NCBI RefSeq assembly: GCF_014127285.1
Contig: NZ_CP059901.1
Coordinates: 2,976,001-3,040,000 of the forward strand
Origin: Mumia sp. ZJ1417
GTDB lineage: Bacteria > Actinomycetota > Actinomycetes > Propionibacteriales > Nocardioidaceae
Direction: 5' to 3'
Length of the DNA stretch: 64,000 bases
A program made the translations under genes and the position numbers. Shown here piece after piece: positions 1 through 8,876 of this stretch (the first letter of the stretch is position 1; each line of letters begins with the position of its first letter). A model generated the notes under the pieces. It saw only the letters and a list, made by a program, of their open reading frames with translations. It was not told the origin of the DNA and did no database searches.

Positions 1-1
1 C

Positions 2-709
2 GGCGTCCTCGTCGGCCTCTACGTCGGCGGGTCCCTCGCCACCGGTGACTACCACCCCGGCATCAGCGACATTGACGCGGTCGCGCTCCTCGACCGCTCC
101 CCCACGCTCGCGACCCGGGCGATGCTCATCGAGACGCACGGGCGACTCGTGCGCGACGCCGAGGGAGGGAGCGCACTGCACTGCGTGTACGTCCCCGACG
201 ACGACACCGTCGACCCGGCGCACAAGCACTGGACCTGGGCGTTCGGCGAGCTCTACCGCCGCCCACTCAGCGGGATCGCACGCGCCGAGCTTCTGGCCGA
301 CCCGGTCGTCGTCGTGGGCCCTCCCCCGTCGGACTGGCTTCCACCGATGGACGTCGTCGACATCGCTGAGGCTGCACGCGCCGAGCTGGCCGGCTACTGG
401 ACGCAGGCCCTGCGCAAGCAGGCGATCTGGCTCCAGGACCTCTACGTCGATCTCGGGCTCATGGTGCTCGCCCGCGCCGACGCGACGATCCGCGAAGGAC
501 GGCTCATCACCAAGGCCGAAGCTCTCGGCCGCATGGCCACCCTCGGGGTCCCCGCCAGCCTCGTCGCCGAGGTCGCCCAGCGCCGCAACGGCGAGCAGGT
601 GGACCTCGATGACGGTCAGCGCCAACGGCGAGCCGCGTACGTCCGTCAGTTCCTCACCGGCGAGGTTGCCCGCCTGCTCACGGCCTCCGTACGGTCAGCG
701 TCCGAGTGA
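2..709 (+). CDS. AadA-like nucleotidyltransferase (5' end outside window)
   Basis: The frame is open from the first bases and reads GGSLATGDYHPGISDID, the GS...DxD signature of the polymerase-beta-like nucleotidyltransferase fold that transfers a nucleotide to a small molecule. The C-terminal half is helical (ALRKQAIWLQDLYVDLGLMVLARA), as in the AadA-type helper domain of aminoglycoside adenylyltransferases. About 235 residues are visible; AadA proteins are about 260, so only the extreme N-terminus is missing. The internal ATG at 122 would remove the catalytic motif and is not the start. The fold is clear, but the substrate cannot be read, so an actual aminoglycoside resistance role is unproven. 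The 3' end overlaps the convergent GH3 gene by 32 nt. Confidence 0.8.
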   Translation, partial: GVLVGLYVGGSLATGDYHPGISDIDAVALLDRSPTLATRAMLIETHGRLVRDAEGGSALHCVYVPDDDTVDPAHKHWTWAFGELYRRPLSGIARAELLADPVVVVGPPPSDWLPPMDVVDIAEAARAELAGYWTQALRKQAIWLQDLYVDLGLMVLARADATIREGRLITKAEALGRMATLGVPASLVAEVAQRRNGEQVDLDDGQRQRRAAYVRQFLTGEVARLLTASVRSASE

Positions 710-3386
710 AGCGGATGTCCTGTGACGAGCTGCCGACGTACAGGCGGGTCCTGCCGGTGGGCGTGATCCAGTAGCCCCACTCGGTGTCCCAGTACGCGAG
801 CTTGTGCTCAGGCGTGTAGAGCTCGATCGGGATCGTGACCCACCGCGTCTCGCGCGGCCCGAGCGTGACCTGCGCCCAGCCGAGCAGCTGCTTCGGCGGC
901 GTCTCGGCGCGGTCCGTGTTCAACCGCCCGTTGTAGAGCTGCACGGTCTCGGTGCTCGTCCGCCTGCTCGTGTTGGTCACCCTGACCTGCACCCGTCCCG
1001 GCCGGTATGCGTTCGGACGCGCGTCGTCACGCGCACGCGGGTTGTCGACGCGCACGTTGCGGTAGCGGAAGCTCGAGTACGACAGCCCGTGGCCGAACGG
1101 ATAGAGCGGCCTCACGCCGTTCTCCTCGTACCCGCGATAGCCGACGAAGACCCCGTCGTCGTAGTCCACGGTGATGTTCGGGTTGTTGACGTCGGGGAAC
1201 GGGCTCTCGAGGTTGAGCCCGCGCTCGACCTGCCGATCCGAGCGCGGCCAGCTCAGCGGCAGCTTGCCGGAGAAGTTCTCCTCGCCGAACAGGAGCGCAG
1301 CGATCGCACGGCCCTGCTCCTGCCCTGGATACCAAGCCTCCATCACGGCATCCACCCGACTCAGCCACGGCAGGGGCACAGCGCCGCCGGTGGCCAGCAC
1401 CACCACCGTGTTCGGGTTGGCCTGCGCCACGGCGCGAATCAGGCGGTCCTGGTCCTGCGGGAGGACCAGGTCGCCGCGGTCGAGCGACTCGCCCATGTAG
1501 TTGGTCGCGACGACGACGGCGACGTCTGCCTCACTCGCAGCCTCCACGGCCTCGTCGATCTGCGGCGAGGCGTTGGCGACCGGTGGACGCCACGTGAACC
1601 TGACGCCGGGCCCGAAGTTGGAGGTGACGATGCAGCACTGGTCGGGCGCGTCAGCGACGTACTCGATGCGCACGTCGTACGACTCCCCCGCCTGCAGGTT
1701 CAGGTCGACCGACTCCTGCCGGATCCGGTCGGCGCTCGCCGTGAGCACTTCCTCGTCGTTCACCCAGAGCGTGGCGCTGCCCAGGAGCGTGAGCCCGAGC
1801 GAGTAGCGCCCGCTCACGGTCGGCTCGAGCGTCCCGGTCCAGCGTGCCGACGGCTCCTCGGCCGCGAGGATCGCGTCCGGGAGCTTCGGCGCCGGTGTCG
1901 GGTCGTACCCGAATCCGGCGAGCGTGCCGACCAGCCCCTGGCCCCAGTTCACCTGGTCCTCGACCCGGCTGGCAACCGGCGTCCCGGAGAGGTCCGGGGT
2001 CGTGAACCACTCGGCGGCGAGCCCGTCGCCCGTCCCCTCTGCAGGCTGCAGGACGCTCGACGGTACGGGCTGGTCGCCTGGCATGTTGTCTCCGGCGCGG
2101 ACAGGATCGCCGCCCGCGACGTGCGTGACGTCGACCCCGGTGCCGGCCCGGTCCTCGATCCCCTCGACGACGGTGCTCACGTTCGTCGGATCGATGACGG
2201 TGTCGCTGCCGAAGCCCTGGATGTAGCGGTCGGCGGACTCACCGATGACCGCGACAGAGTCGAGGTCGCGCCCGTCGAGCGGCAGGGCGTCGCGGCGGTT
2301 GTGCAGCAGCACCGAGCCCTCGACGGCAGTCCGGTACGCCCGCTCGCGGCCGTCCGCGACCACGTCGTCCGGCAACGCCTCGGGATCCGGCCGTGGGTTC
2401 TCGAGGCTTCCCGGCGGTGGGTTGTCCATCAGCCCGTCGGCGAAGTACGTACGCAGGACGCGGTGCACCATGTCGTCCCACCGCTCCGCCGGGATCGTCC
2501 CGTCCAGGACGGCCGCACGCAGCTGCGCCGGGTCGGGGAAACTGGGACCGCACACGTCGGTGCCGTAGACGTAGGCGTCCAGGCTCTTGCACGCGTTGAA
2601 GTCGGAGCTCACCCAGCCCTCGAAGCCGAGCTCACCCTTGAGGATGTCCCACAGGAGGTGCGGGTTCTCGCAGGACGGGCTGCCGTTGACCTTCGGGAAC
2701 GCGCACATGATGACGCCGGGCTCCTCGGCGACGATCGGCTCCCACTGCCGGGTGTAGATCTCGCGCAGGGTGCGTTCGTCGAGGACCGCGTCGAGCGTCG
2801 TCCGCTGGGTCTCCTGGTTGTAGACGTTGTAGTGCTTGACGATCGAGTACACGCCGTTGGTGTCGTTCGTCTGGTCGACCCCGTCGACGGCCGCGGCCGG
2901 GATCAGTCCGCCGAGCAACGGGTCTTCACCGAACGAGCCCCACTGCCGTCCGCTGTAGGGAGTTCGCAGCAGATCGACCTCCGGGCCGGCCCAACCACTG
3001 AACCCGGTCAGGTGCGTCTCGAGTCCGACCTGCTGCCCGAACTGGCGAGCGCGCGCGAGGTTCCAGGTCGAGGCGATCGCGAGGCCGGCCGGGAACGCCG
3101 TCGTCGGTGTCCCGCCGGTGATCACCCCGGTGGCGCCGTCGATCTCACGCCGCGCGGGGATCCCGAGCTCGGGGATGGCGACCGCCCCCGCGCCGCTGCC
3201 CTCGAAGAGCGTCAGCTTCTGGTCGAGCGTCATGACGGCGGCGAGCAGGTCGGCCCGCTCGTCGGGACTCAATGACGTATCCATCCAGGGCGGGTCGGCG
3301 GCCTGGGCACTCGTTGGGACGAGTGCCAGTCCTGCAAGGAGTACGGCGGACGCCGTCACCTGGAGGATCCGTGAGCTGAGTCGCAT
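678..3386 (-). CDS. Secreted glycoside hydrolase family 3 beta-glucosidase with PA14 insert
   Basis: This 902-residue GH3 enzyme hydrolyses beta-glucosides outside the cell by a retaining mechanism. The start MRLSSR at 3386 is chosen because GGGAGG lies just upstream and a signal peptide follows (hydrophobic stretch, cut after SAQA near residue 30); a frame extension to 3494 has neither. The N-terminal barrel carries KHYNVYN near 184 and GWVSSDF with the catalytic aspartate near 262. A PA14 carbohydrate-binding domain is inserted at about 454-601 (AAEWFTT to YDVRIEYVAD). The second GH3 domain (ATGGAVPLPW, WYPGQEQGRA) and a fibronectin-III-like tail follow. Two AATGTCC direct repeats 19 bp apart (3478-3484, 3497-3503) lie upstream and could be regulatory. 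The precise sugar specificity is not visible. Confidence 0.9.
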   Translation of the reverse strand: MRLSSRILQVTASAVLLAGLALVPTSAQAADPPWMDTSLSPDERADLLAAVMTLDQKLTLFEGSGAGAVAIPELGIPARREIDGATGVITGGTPTTAFPAGLAIASTWNLARARQFGQQVGLETHLTGFSGWAGPEVDLLRTPYSGRQWGSFGEDPLLGGLIPAAAVDGVDQTNDTNGVYSIVKHYNVYNQETQRTTLDAVLDERTLREIYTRQWEPIVAEEPGVIMCAFPKVNGSPSCENPHLLWDILKGELGFEGWVSSDFNACKSLDAYVYGTDVCGPSFPDPAQLRAAVLDGTIPAERWDDMVHRVLRTYFADGLMDNPPPGSLENPRPDPEALPDDVVADGRERAYRTAVEGSVLLHNRRDALPLDGRDLDSVAVIGESADRYIQGFGSDTVIDPTNVSTVVEGIEDRAGTGVDVTHVAGGDPVRAGDNMPGDQPVPSSVLQPAEGTGDGLAAEWFTTPDLSGTPVASRVEDQVNWGQGLVGTLAGFGYDPTPAPKLPDAILAAEEPSARWTGTLEPTVSGRYSLGLTLLGSATLWVNDEEVLTASADRIRQESVDLNLQAGESYDVRIEYVADAPDQCCIVTSNFGPGVRFTWRPPVANASPQIDEAVEAASEADVAVVVATNYMGESLDRGDLVLPQDQDRLIRAVAQANPNTVVVLATGGAVPLPWLSRVDAVMEAWYPGQEQGRAIAALLFGEENFSGKLPLSWPRSDRQVERGLNLESPFPDVNNPNITVDYDDGVFVGYRGYEENGVRPLYPFGHGLSYSSFRYRNVRVDNPRARDDARPNAYRPGRVQVRVTNTSRRTSTETVQLYNGRLNTDRAETPPKQLLGWAQVTLGPRETRWVTIPIELYTPEHKLAYWDTEWGYWITPTGRTRLYVGSSSQDIRFTRTLTVRRP

Positions 3387-3553
3387 GATGCCCTCCCACA
3401 TTGGGGGCCTCGCGTGATGCTGCCGGTACGACGCCCGTATGGTCTGGTTGTCTGCTGCCCCGAGACCCGGTGTCTGAAATGTCCACTCTGGCACCTAATG
3501 TCCGACCTTGCTCTTGATGCTCGCCGAGCGCAACCCCACAGGCCGACTCGCCG

Positions 3554-3882
3554 TCACGACGCCGCTGGAGCCAGCACGATCTCTCCGCCCGTCAGCGCCG
3601 GCGCACCCTCGCGATCGACAACCTGGGTCGCGAAGAGGATCCGGTCGGAGGAGACCCACACCGCGGTCCGCAGCGTCTCCCCCGGGAAGACGACACCGGA
3701 GAACCGCGCCTCGACCGCGCGGACGCCCCCCGAGCGGCCGCCGAGGACATGATCCCCGATCGACCGGCACACCAGTAAGGACACGGACGGGCGCACACCT
3801 CGGCTCTGCCTGCGCGAGGGATCGGCCGATGCACCTCGACCCGCTGGCTGGCGTGCAGGATCGACCGCACGTCCACGTCCAC
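3554..3882 (-). pseudogene. Broken MaoC-type (hot-dog) dehydratase remnant
   Basis: Two different minus-strand frames carry separate pieces of one family. The first (from about 3882) reads VDVDVRSILHASQRVEVHRP, like the N-terminal hot-dog domain of MaoC/type-2 enoyl-CoA hydratases. The second (from about 3750 to the stop at 3554) reads ARFSGVVFPGETLRTAVW, the conserved C-terminal hot-dog segment. The middle of the protein, including the HGL catalytic stretch seen in intact relatives, is missing, and the frames do not join. An intact enzyme is about 280 residues; this remnant spans about 110 codons. I infer a decaying gene that has suffered an internal deletion and frameshift. No intact gene can be read in 3387-3929. 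Confidence 0.55.
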
Positions 3883-3890
3883 CCCGACGA

Positions 3891-3922
3891 GGAGGCGGGG
3901 GCCGCGTACGGCCCCCGCCTCC
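3891..3922 (-). terminator. Hairpin after hsp20
   Basis: A perfect 13-bp GC-rich inverted repeat with a 6-nt loop (GCGTAC) lies 8 nt beyond the hsp20 stop. There is no T-run, which is usual for actinobacterial terminators. It separates hsp20 from the MaoC remnant. Confidence 0.65.
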
Positions 3923-3929
3923 GTGATGG

Positions 3930-4352
3930 TCAGGCGCTGATCGCGCGGCTCTCACCCTTGTCGCGAACCACCTCGACCTTGCGCGGACGAGCGCGCTCCG
4001 CAACGGGGATCGTCACACGGAGCACGCCGTCGGCGTAGCGTGCCTGGACGGCCTCGGTGTCAAGCGTGTCGCCGAGGATGAGCTGACGACTGAACACGCC
4101 TCGCGGCCGCTCGGCGGCGATCAGTTCCTCGACGCCCTCACGCGCCGGGCGGTCGGCCCGGACCGTCAGGACGTTGCGCTCGACGTCGATGTCGATCGAG
4201 CCGGGCTCGATGCCCGGAAGATCGAGCTCGACCACGAACGTGTCACCCTCACGCCAGGCATCCATCGGCATCCCGGCCGGTCGGGCAGCGGTCCCGAAGA
4301 CCTGCTGGGTCAGACGGTCGAGCTCACGAAACGGATCGGTGCGCATGAGCAT
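3930..4352 (-). CDS. Hsp20/alpha-crystallin small heat-shock protein
   Basis: A 140-residue ATP-independent holdase chaperone of the cytoplasm that keeps unfolding proteins soluble. The start [12 protein letters not shown] is the classic Hsp20 N-terminus, and the alpha-crystallin domain runs from about residue 30 to 125 ([28 protein letters not shown] in outline) with the family's GVLRVTIPV near the end. GGAGGTGA sits 8 nt before the ATG at 4352; a second ATG two codons in is also possible. It is divergent from an HspR-like MerR gene, which on family precedent would repress it until heat stress, and a strong promoter is visible in the gap. A perfect hairpin follows the stop. Confidence 0.93.
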   Translation of the reverse strand: MLMRTDPFRELDRLTQQVFGTAARPAGMPMDAWREGDTFVVELDLPGIEPGSIDIDVERNVLTVRADRPAREGVEELIAAERPRGVFSRQLILGDTLDTEAVQARYADGVLRVTIPVAERARPRKVEVVRDKGESRAISA

Positions 4353-4414
4353 GGTCTCTCACCTCCACAGACTCCGACATGCAGAGCATGTTCTGTAACG
4401 GTTGGTATAGTTTT

Positions 4415-4443
4415 TATATAGCAAGCGAAAGACACGAGTGCAA
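4415..4443 (-). promoter_or_regulatory. hsp20 promoter in AT-rich divergent gap
   Basis: Read on the minus strand, TTGCAC (4438-4443) and TATATA (4415-4420) are separated by exactly 17 bp, a near-consensus housekeeping promoter driving hsp20. The surrounding 40 bp is the most AT-rich stretch of the first 10 kb. GCAAG is repeated 19 bp apart and an imperfect CAGA-CATG-TCTG dyad lies at about 4382-4395. No exact HAIR operator (CTTGAGT-N7-ACTCAAG) is present. Confidence 0.6.
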
Positions 4444-4458
4444 GGGGTACCCACGACG

Positions 4459-4734
4459 ATGGATGGACGCAGCCCGCATCAGGCGGTGTACGCGATCTCC
4501 GTCGCCGCCGAGCTCGCAGGGACCGCCGCCCAGAACCTCCGCGTCTACGAACGCGTCGGCCTGGTGACGCCCAGCCGGACGAGCGGAGGCACGCGGCGCT
4601 ACAGCGACGACGACGTCGTCCGCCTGCGCCGGATCATCGCGCTCCTCGACGACGGCCTCAACCTCGTCGGGATCGCGAGGGTCCTCGAGCTCGAGGACGA
4701 GAACGCGGTGCTGCGCGACGCCGCAGGACGCTGA
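4459..4734 (+). CDS. HspR-like MerR-family heat-shock repressor
   Basis: A 91-residue DNA-binding protein. YAISVAAELAG, LRVYERVGLVTPSRT, GGTRRYSDDDV and GLNLVGIARVLELE follow the HspR pattern (ISVAAxLAG ... GINLAGIKRVLELE) very closely, covering a MerR-type winged helix and a short coiled tail. HspR homologues repress dnaK or hsp20 operons and are released on heat stress; here the gene is divergent from hsp20, which supports that job. ATG at 4459 is preferred because the upstream in-frame GTG at 4438 lies inside the hsp20 -35 box; AAGGGG at 4442 is a plausible ribosome site. The name HspR is from family resemblance and context, not proven. Confidence 0.8.
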   Translation: MDGRSPHQAVYAISVAAELAGTAAQNLRVYERVGLVTPSRTSGGTRRYSDDDVVRLRRIIALLDDGLNLVGIARVLELEDENAVLRDAAGR

Positions 4735-4775
4735 CGGGACGCGCCCCGGCCCACGTCCGGCGTGACCTGGGCCAC

Positions 4776-4788
4776 TAAAGTCCCGCTC
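4776..4788 (+). promoter_or_regulatory. Candidate leaderless -10 element for the MFS gene
   Basis: TAAAGT (4776-4781) matches the TAnnnT -10 pattern and ends 7 nt before the ATG at 4789. No Shine-Dalgarno sequence is present, so transcription may start at the initiator codon. Confidence 0.35.
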
Positions 4789-6090
4789 ATGCATGAACGT
4801 CAGGCGGACCGACGCCTCTGGACATGGGTCGTCGTCCTCGGCCTAACCGGGCAGCTGGCCTGGACGGTCGAGAACATGTACCTCAACGTGTTCGTCTACG
4901 ACACGATCACCGACTCCCCCGCCGCGCTCGCGACCCTGGTCGCGCTCAGCGCGTGCGCCGCGACAATCGCTACCCTCCTCGCCGGGGCCGCGTCCGACCG
5001 CAGCGGCCGGCGGCGCGAGTTCATCGCGGGCGGCTACGTGCTGTGGGGCCTGTGCACCGCCGCGTTCGGACTGGTCAACGTCGACGCCGCCGCCTCGATG
5101 CTGCCGATGCTCGACGCGGTCGTGGTCGCCGTCATCACGATCATCGTGCTCGACTGCGTGATGAGCGTCCTCGGCGCGACCGCCAACGACGCCGCGTTCA
5201 ACGCGTGGGTCACCGACTCCACCAACCCCGGCAACCGCGGCAAGGTCGACGGCGTGCTCGCCACCATGCCGCTGCTCGCGATGCTGGTGGTCTTCGGCGC
5301 GCTCGACCCGCTGACCCGGGGCGGCCACTGGGTCCTCTTCTTCTCGATCATCGGCGGCGTCACCGCGGTGGTCGGCGTGATCGCCTGGTTCGGGCTGCGC
5401 GAGCCCCGTCAGCCGCGCCCCGGAGGCAGCTATCTGTCATCGGTCGTCCACGGCCTGCGCCCGAGCACCGTGCGCGCCAACCCGCCGCTCTACATCGCCC
5501 TGGTGGCGTGGGCGATCCTCGGCACGAGCACGCAGGTCTTCCTGCCGTACCTGATCATCTACGTCCAGCGCTACCTCGACATCGAGGGCTACGCGATCGT
5601 GCTCGCCTCGGTCCTGATCGGTGCGGCCGTCATCAGCATCGTCGGCGGACGGGTGCTCGACCGTGTCGGCCCGTCGCGGGCGATCCTGCCCGTTGCCGGG
5701 ATCTATCTCGTCGGCCTGCTCCTGATGTTCCCCGCCCGCGGCATGCTCGCGGTCATCGGCGCCGGGATCGTGATGATGGCAGGCTTCATGCTCGGCGTTG
5801 CCGCTCTCTCCGCGACCGTCCGCAACCTCACCCCGACCGACCGGGCCGGACAGGTCCAGGGTCTCCGGATGATCTTCGCGATCCTCATCCCCATGGTCGT
5901 CGGCCCGTTCCTCGGCGCCGCGGTGATCGCGAGCGCGGACGAGACCTTCACCGAGCTCGGCGTCGTCAAGCAGGTGCCGACGCCGTGGATCTTCCTCACC
6001 GCCGCGCTCGTCGTGGTGTTCCTCGTCATCCCCGCCCGCCGGCTGCGGACGGTCGGGCCCCTCCCGAAGACCCTGGAGACGACCGCGTGA
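4789..6090 (+). CDS. MFS transporter, probable sugar or glycoside importer
   Basis: A 433-residue integral membrane protein with about 12 hydrophobic segments and MFS loop motifs (AGAASDRSGRRREF between segments 2 and 3, GGRVLDRVGPSRA in the second half). ATG 4789 is chosen because it follows a TAnnnT element at leaderless distance; nine upstream codons in frame lack any ribosome site. It overlaps the GH2-DUF2804 gene by 4 nt (GTGA), so the two are almost certainly co-transcribed. The partner is a cytoplasmic glycoside hydrolase, so this is most likely the importer of its glycoside substrate, perhaps in the manner of GPH-type sugar symporters. The substrate itself is inferred from context only. 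Confidence 0.8.
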   Translation: MHERQADRRLWTWVVVLGLTGQLAWTVENMYLNVFVYDTITDSPAALATLVALSACAATIATLLAGAASDRSGRRREFIAGGYVLWGLCTAAFGLVNVDAAASMLPMLDAVVVAVITIIVLDCVMSVLGATANDAAFNAWVTDSTNPGNRGKVDGVLATMPLLAMLVVFGALDPLTRGGHWVLFFSIIGGVTAVVGVIAWFGLREPRQPRPGGSYLSSVVHGLRPSTVRANPPLYIALVAWAILGTSTQVFLPYLIIYVQRYLDIEGYAIVLASVLIGAAVISIVGGRVLDRVGPSRAILPVAGIYLVGLLLMFPARGMLAVIGAGIVMMAGFMLGVAALSATVRNLTPTDRAGQVQGLRMIFAILIPMVVGPFLGAAVIASADETFTELGVVKQVPTPWIFLTAALVVVFLVIPARRLRTVGPLPKTLETTA

Positions 6091-8876
6091 TCACGACCTG
6101 GGGCGAGGCCCTCGATCCCGACCGCGTCTTGCCCGAGTACCCCCGTCCCCAGCTCGTCCGCGACTCGTACGTGAACCTCAACGGACGGTGGGAGCACGCG
6201 TTCACCCCGGCCGGCGTGACCGAGGCGCCCGTACGGTGGGACGGCGAGATCGTCGTGCCGTTCTCTCCCGAGGCGCCGCTGTCGGGCGTGAACCGGATGC
6301 TCACGCCGGACGAGGCGCTCTGGTACCGCCGGACGGTCCGGCTCCCCGACGGCTTCGTCCGTGACCGGGTGCTGCTGCACTTCGGCGCGGTCGACCAGGA
6401 CTGCGAGGTCTGGGTCGACGGCACGCGGGTCGGCAAGCACCGCGGCGGCTATCTCCCGTTCACGCTGGACGTGACCGATGCCCTCACCGGCGACGAGCAT
6501 GCGCTCGTCGTCCGCGTCCGCGACGTCACCGACACGTCGTGGCGCAGCCGCGGCAAGCAGAAGCTCGAGCGCGGCGGCATCTGGTACACCCCGCAGTCGG
6601 GGATCTGGCAGACCGTCTGGCTCGAGTCGGTCCCCCGCCAGTGGGTCGCCCAGCTCGTCCTCACGCCGTCCCTCGAGACCGGTGAGGTCGAGGTCTGCGT
6701 GCTGCCCGGCGGCGACGGCGACCGTACGGCGGAGGTGGCCGTGAGCGCGGACGGCCACGAGGTCGTCCGCACGAGCGTCGAGGTCGGCGTCCCGACGCGC
6801 CTGCCGCTCGGCGACGACCTCCGCCGGTGGTCGCCCGAGGACCCGTTCCTGTACGACGTCGAGGTGCGGCTCGGCGACGACCACGTCACCAGCTATGTCG
6901 GCATGCGCTCGTTCGGGATCGGGCCCGACGCGCACGGCCGTACGCGCCTGCTGCTCAACGGCGCGCCGTACCTGCACGCCGGGCTGCTCGACCAGGGCTA
7001 CTGGCCCGACGGCCTCTACACCGCGCCGTCGGACGAGGCGCTGGTCCACGACATCCGTACGGCCAAGGAGCTCGGCTTCACGATGCTGCGCAAGCACATC
7101 AAGATCGAGCCGATGCGCTGGTACCACCACTGCGACCGCCTCGGGATGCTCGTCTGGCAGGACATGGTCAACGGTGGGCGCCGCTACAACCCGGCCGTCA
7201 TCACGACGCCCGTGGCCCTGCCGGTGACGCTCGCCGACTCCCACCACGCGCTGTTCGGACGACAGGACGAGGAGGGGCGCACCGAGTTCCTCGACGAGCT
7301 CGACGCCACTGTGGCGCTGCTGCGCTCGGCGCCGAGTGTCGCCGCCTGGGTGCCGTTCAACGAGGGATGGGGGCAGTTCGACGCGATGGCCGCCGCCGCA
7401 CGGGTGAGGGAGCTCGACCCGACGAGGCCCGTCGACCACGTGAGCGGCTGGTACGACCAGGGCGGCGGCGACATGGCGAGCCGGCACGTCTACTTCCGGC
7501 CGTACCGGCTCTCGCGCCGCGACGCCGAGGACCCGCGCGCGGCGGTGCTGTCGGAGTACGGCGGCTACTCCTACCGCGTGACCGGGCACGTGTGGAACGA
7601 CAAGGAGTTCGGCTATCGCAAGTACGCCGAGCGGGCGTCGTTCGAGCGCGCGTACCTGCGCCTGCAGCACGCCCAGGTCGGACCGGCGGTCGAGAAGGGC
7701 CTGGCGGCGTTCGTCTACACCCAGCTGGCCGACGTCGAGGACGAGACCAACGGCCTCATGACGTACGACCGCCGCGTGCTCAAGGTGGACACCGAGGCGG
7801 TCCGCGCCTCGAACCAGCGGCTGCGCCAGCGCCACGACCACGCGGCCGGCGGAGCCGCGCTCCCTGTCGCCGTGCACGAGCGCGAGATCACGGCGCCGGT
7901 GTCGCTGACCCTGCCCGACGGACGGCTCAACCCGGACGCCATCGGATGGACGCGTACGCCGCTGGTGACCACCGACGGGGTCGGTCGAGGGCGCGTGGGC
8001 AGGGGTCGCAACAAGCGCTGGGAGTACTGGGCGGTGACGACGCCGACCCACATCGTCGCGCTCGTGGTCTCGGACATCGACTACGCGGCGGTGCACGGGC
8101 TCTGGCTGCTCGACCGGACCAGCGGCGAGACGATCTCGTACGACGCGATCGGCGTGCTCGGCGGCAGCGCCACGCTGCCCGGCACGCTCGGCGCCGGTCC
8201 GGCCCGAACGTCGACCAAGAACCTTCAGATCGCCCTCGACGAGGTCGACGGCGGGACGCGCCTGCGGGCACGTACGGAGCGCGTCGAAATCGACGTGGTC
8301 GCGCACCGGCCCGTGGGGCACGAGTGCCTCGGCGTCGTGGTGCCGTGGACGGATCGGCTCTTCCAGTACACCGTCAAGGACGTCGCGAGGCCCGCGACCG
8401 GGACGCTCCGCGTCGACGGCGTGGCGGTGTCCGTGCCCGAGGGCGAGTCTTGGGCGACGCTCGACCACGGGCGGGGCCGCTGGCCGTACGCGGTCCACTG
8501 GAACTGGGGCGCCGGCTCCGGCCGTACCGATGGTCGCGTCCTCGGCCTCCAGGTCGGCGGGAGGTGGACCGACGGCACCGGGTCGGTCGAGAACGCGCTG
8601 GTCGTCGACGGACACCTGTCGAAGATCAGCGAGGAGCTGGTCTGGGCCTACGACACGGACGACTGGATGGCACCGTGGCGGATCACGGGCGACACCGTCG
8701 ACCTCACGTTCACGCCGTTCCACCTGAAGGCGTCGGTGACCGACCTCAAGGTGTTCTCGTCACGGAGCCACCAGTGCTTCGGCCACTGGTCCGGACACGT
8801 GCGCGACGACACCGGGGCGTGGGTTCGCGTCGAGGATCTCGTCGGCTGGGCGGAGGACGTCCGCAACCGTTGGTGA
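6087..8876 (+). CDS. GH2 beta-glycosidase fused to DUF2804 domain
   Basis: A 929-residue protein starting at GTG 6087, overlapping the MFS stop, with GGAG 8 nt upstream; no signal peptide, so cytoplasmic. Residues 1-590 are glycoside hydrolase family 2: sugar-binding jelly roll (VWVDGTRVGKHRGGYLPF), immunoglobulin-like domain, then the barrel with acid/base VPFNEGW (E426) and nucleophile SEYGGYS (E490). Residues about 598-929 are a full DUF2804 domain (EREITAPVSL, RLNPDAIGWTR, KRWEYWAV, CFGHWSGHV, ending EDVRNRW). DUF2804 is usually a separate protein of about 330 residues. There is no stop or internal start at the join, so this is a true fusion. The function of DUF2804 is unknown to me. A reading extended upstream to 4824 only shadows the transporter gene. 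Confidence 0.9.
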   Translation: MITTWGEALDPDRVLPEYPRPQLVRDSYVNLNGRWEHAFTPAGVTEAPVRWDGEIVVPFSPEAPLSGVNRMLTPDEALWYRRTVRLPDGFVRDRVLLHFGAVDQDCEVWVDGTRVGKHRGGYLPFTLDVTDALTGDEHALVVRVRDVTDTSWRSRGKQKLERGGIWYTPQSGIWQTVWLESVPRQWVAQLVLTPSLETGEVEVCVLPGGDGDRTAEVAVSADGHEVVRTSVEVGVPTRLPLGDDLRRWSPEDPFLYDVEVRLGDDHVTSYVGMRSFGIGPDAHGRTRLLLNGAPYLHAGLLDQGYWPDGLYTAPSDEALVHDIRTAKELGFTMLRKHIKIEPMRWYHHCDRLGMLVWQDMVNGGRRYNPAVITTPVALPVTLADSHHALFGRQDEEGRTEFLDELDATVALLRSAPSVAAWVPFNEGWGQFDAMAAAARVRELDPTRPVDHVSGWYDQGGGDMASRHVYFRPYRLSRRDAEDPRAAVLSEYGGYSYRVTGHVWNDKEFGYRKYAERASFERAYLRLQHAQVGPAVEKGLAAFVYTQLADVEDETNGLMTYDRRVLKVDTEAVRASNQRLRQRHDHAAGGAALPVAVHEREITAPVSLTLPDGRLNPDAIGWTRTPLVTTDGVGRGRVGRGRNKRWEYWAVTTPTHIVALVVSDIDYAAVHGLWLLDRTSGETISYDAIGVLGGSATLPGTLGAGPARTSTKNLQIALDEVDGGTRLRARTERVEIDVVAHRPVGHECLGVVVPWTDRLFQYTVKDVARPATGTLRVDGVAVSVPEGESWATLDHGRGRWPYAVHWNWGAGSGRTDGRVLGLQVGGRWTDGTGSVENALVVDGHLSKISEELVWAYDTDDWMAPWRITGDTVDLTFTPFHLKASVTDLKVFSSRSHQCFGHWSGHVRDDTGAWVRVEDLVGWAEDVRNRW

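Noticed and set aside
804-3275. Long plus-strand open frame of 823 codons
   Set aside because: It is antisense to the GH3 gene, has arginine/valine-rich repetitive composition with no family motif, and arises because high third-position GC removes stops.
4824-6086. 5' extension of the GH2-DUF2804 frame across the MFS gene
   Set aside because: The extension reads as arginine-rich noise in the +1 frame of a clear transporter; the GTG at 6087 has a ribosome site and starts the recognisable protein.
5703-8723. Minus-strand open frame of 1006 codons
   Set aside because: Lies opposite the GH2 fusion, shows no domain, and has the biased composition of antisense high-GC frames.
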